This document shows positions 62,221-64,000 of a DNA stretch of 64,000 nucleotides, one piece after another. The stretch's first letter is position 1. Each line of letters starts with the position of its first letter. Location: NCBI GenBank assembly GCA_934646185.1, contig CAKUEH010000009.1, positions 1 to 64,000 of the forward strand. The letters are read 5' to 3'. Made by a program: the position numbers and the translations under genes. The notes beneath the pieces are model-generated. The model saw only the letters and a list, made by a program, of their open reading frames with translations. It ran no database searches and was not told the origin of the DNA. The DNA is from an uncultured Oscillospiraceae bacterium. GTDB taxonomy: Bacteria; Bacillota; Clostridia; Oscillospirales; Oscillospiraceae.

Positions 62221-64000
62221 ATGCTGGAAATTCTCGTTTCGTCGACCGTTCTGATCCTTGCGCTGGCCGCGCTGCGCTTTCTCCTGCGCGGAAAAATCAG
62301 CCCGCGCCTGCAATACGCGCTGTGGCTGCTGGCCGCGCTGCGGCTCCTGCTGCCGGTCTCGCTGGTCAGGAGCCCTGTCAGCGTGATGAACGCCGTTCCG
62401 GACATGCCCGCCGCCGTGCAGCGGCTGACGGCCCCGGCCGACCGCCGCGCCCCGCAGACGGACAGCACACAGCCCCCGGCGCAGACGGTATCCGAGCCGG
62501 AGACTGCGCCCGTAAAGATACAGACGCAGCTGCCGGCCGGTACAATTTTGAAACTTGTCTGGCTGACCGGCGCGGCAGTGCTGGCACTCTTGATGCTGAC
62601 GCAGAATCTGCTGTTTCTCCGGAGGCTCAAAAAGCTCCGGCAGCCGTTCGCCTGCCCGGAAAGTCCAATTCCGGTCTGGGTGGCGTCCGGACTGCCGTCG
62701 CCGTGCCTCGCGGGGCTGTTCCGGCCTGCGATTTATCTTACGCCCGAAGCGGCGCAGGACGCGGATACGTGCAGATTTGTCCTCCGGCATGAGCTGGCGC
62801 ATTTTTACGCAAAGGACCAGCTTTGGAGCCTCCTGCGTCTCATCTGCCAGTGCGTATACTGGTTCGATCCCTTCGTGTGGCTGGCTGCGTCACTTTCCCG
62901 GCGCGACTGTGAGCTGGCCTGCGACGCGAGGGTGCTGAAAGACCTCGATCTTGGCAGCCGGGCGGACTATGGCCGCGCGCTGCTCAGCCTTGTCGCACCG
63001 AAGCGGGCAAGGGGCCAGCTGCTGTCCTGCGCGACGACGATGCAGCTGGGCCGGAAGAGCCTCAGAGAGCGCATCACGCTCATTGCCAAAAAGCCGAAAA
63101 TGGCGGCGTATACCCTCGTTTTCGTGCTGATTTTAAGCCTTGTCCTGACGGCCTGCACGTTTACCGGCGCGCCCGCGCAGCCCGAACCGGAGCCTGTACC
63201 GGAGCCCGCGCAGACAGAACCGGAGCCGGTACAGCCGGAGGAACCGCCGGTCGATACGGAAGAACCGCAGCCCGTTGAAAATGAGCCGGAGGCCAGCTTC
63301 CAGATGGCCTTCCCGATGCTGGATTACGCGTCGTTCCAGCGCTATCTGGACGATCACCCCGAGACGCTGGACAGCGGCTGGGAGCATATCCGCATCAACG
63401 AAGCGGGCTTCGACGACGAGGGTACGAGCATCGAGACCAAACAGGGCGATCAGGTGCTGGCCGTCGACGCGGAATACGGCATCCTTCTCGTGCGCATCAC
63501 TGGCGACGGTTATCGCGGCGTGCTGGCGATCTGCCGCTACCCGGAGCTTCTGCGGCTGGAAATGGCGGAAAACTACGGCGTCGAAGGGGAGCTGGCAGGC
63601 TCTATCGCGTCGCGCACCGGCGGCATTCTCGCCATGAACGCCAACGGCTTCCAGGACCCCAACGGCAAGGGCAGCGGCGGCCAGCTCGCGGGCTGGTGCA
63701 TGGCGCAGGGCGAAGAGCACGGCTATCACTTCGGCGGCGACGTCTACCAGCGCATCGAGCTGAGCGAAAACGGCCTTGACTGCCGCATCGTGCCCGCGTC
63801 CGACCCGGTCGGCGAAGGGACGTACAACGCCGCCGAATTCACGCCCGTCCTGATCAAAGACGGCGAAAAGCTCGAGGATTCCTTCTGGACGGGCGAGCAG
63901 CCGCGCGCCTGCTTCGGCACCGGCGATCAGGGCATTTACATGCTCGTCATCGAGGGCCGCTACCCCGACGAGGGCATCCGCGGCACGAGCGTCAACACGT
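62221..64000 (+). CDS. BlaR1-like M56 peptidase fused to a phosphodiester glycosidase (NAGPA-like) domain, 3' end cut by window
   Basis: At least 593 residues, open to the window edge. Residues 1-50 hold two membrane helices and about 106-130 a third. The M56 zinc motif is His190-Glu191-xx-His194 (RHELAHF), with Glu231 (CELACD) as the third ligand. A fourth helix (about 297-312) ends in LTAC and leads outside. A Pro/Glu-rich stalk (to about 355) is followed by a domain with LAMNANGFQD, FTPVLIKDGEK, QPRACFGTG and LVIEGRYPDEG, the marks of the NAGPA/DUF2233 family that cleaves sugar phosphodiesters. BlaR1 carries a penicillin-binding domain at this place. It is in an operon with BlaI, 12 bp apart. 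RBS GGGGAGGAG. Confidence 0.88.
   Translation, partial: MLEILVSSTVLILALAALRFLLRGKISPRLQYALWLLAALRLLLPVSLVRSPVSVMNAVPDMPAAVQRLTAPADRRAPQTDSTQPPAQTVSEPETAPVKIQTQLPAGTILKLVWLTGAAVLALLMLTQNLLFLRRLKKLRQPFACPESPIPVWVASGLPSPCLAGLFRPAIYLTPEAAQDADTCRFVLRHELAHFYAKDQLWSLLRLICQCVYWFDPFVWLAASLSRRDCELACDARVLKDLDLGSRADYGRALLSLVAPKRARGQLLSCATTMQLGRKSLRERITLIAKKPKMAAYTLVFVLILSLVLTACTFTGAPAQPEPEPVPEPAQTEPEPVQPEEPPVDTEEPQPVENEPEASFQMAFPMLDYASFQRYLDDHPETLDSGWEHIRINEAGFDDEGTSIETKQGDQVLAVDAEYGILLVRITGDGYRGVLAICRYPELLRLEMAENYGVEGELAGSIASRTGGILAMNANGFQDPNGKGSGGQLAGWCMAQGEEHGYHFGGDVYQRIELSENGLDCRIVPASDPVGEGTYNAAEFTPVLIKDGEKLEDSFWTGEQPRACFGTGDQGIYMLVIEGRYPDEGIRGTSVNT

Overview
This 64 kb window is chromosomal DNA from a GC-rich, spore-forming member of the Clostridia, most likely a gut Oscillospirales (Oscillospiraceae/Ruminococcaceae-type) bacterium. 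The supporting genes are an alpha/beta SASP, spoIIR and spoVT (endospore formation), ricT, rarA and a YtrA-type GntR/ABC operon (Gram-positive biology), and a bile-salt-hydrolase-type enzyme and a secreted serpin (gut life). The assignment is inferred from gene content and codon use; no 16S gene is present. There is no transposase, integrase, phage gene or CRISPR array, and most genes are ordinary chromosomal ones in short operons.

Layout. 0-7 kb: HD protein-mnmA-Rrf2 operon, an orphan KdpDE-like two-component pair, a flavodoxin-like protein and a choloylglycine hydrolase. 7-16 kb: two large secreted proteins, one (beta-helix) translationally coupled to a TetR regulator and one built from BspA-type leucine-rich repeats, with a SASP gene between them. 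15.8-23.4 kb: argS, then a molybdenum block (IclR-mog, a divergent molybdopterin-binding protein, modABC). 23.7-28.8 kb: a PadR/HAAS pair, spoIIR, and a thrH-DUF1015-ispE operon. 28.8-34.1 kb: a divergent pair of envelope proteins (zinc-ribbon/BIG2 and kinase-like/FN3), D-lyxose isomerase and tRNA-Arg. 34.1-46.2 kb: M16C peptidase, a membrane protein with a degenerate exonuclease-like domain, GNAT, recQ, spoVT, holB-ricT, nth and rarA. 46.5-52.8 kb: serpin, GH13 enzyme, PspC and a ytr-like ABC operon. 52.8-64 kb: a cysteine-desulfurase remnant, punA-mtnA-like pair, a DHH/CBS pyrophosphatase operon, M20 and C39-like peptidases, and at the right edge a BlaI regulator with an M56 membrane protein cut by the window end.

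The most unusual material is of two kinds. First, the gaps between operons are filled by two families of structured repeats, here called A (about 165 bp, multi-hairpin) and B (about 100 bp, inverted pair of palindromes). Together they cover about 3 kb. Their stems vary in a compensating way between copies, B copies sit inside A copies, and B arms come in interchangeable versions. This looks like REPIN/MITE-type non-autonomous mobile DNA or a family of structured RNAs. Second, the BlaR1-like protein at the right edge carries a phosphodiester-glycosidase (NAGPA-like) domain where BlaR1 has its penicillin sensor, which suggests a sensor/protease system for a cell-surface glycan ligand.

Promoters listed are matches to sigma-A (or sporulation sigma) consensus made by eye. 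Several start codons were moved from the longest open frame to the one with a well-placed ribosome binding site; each case is stated.
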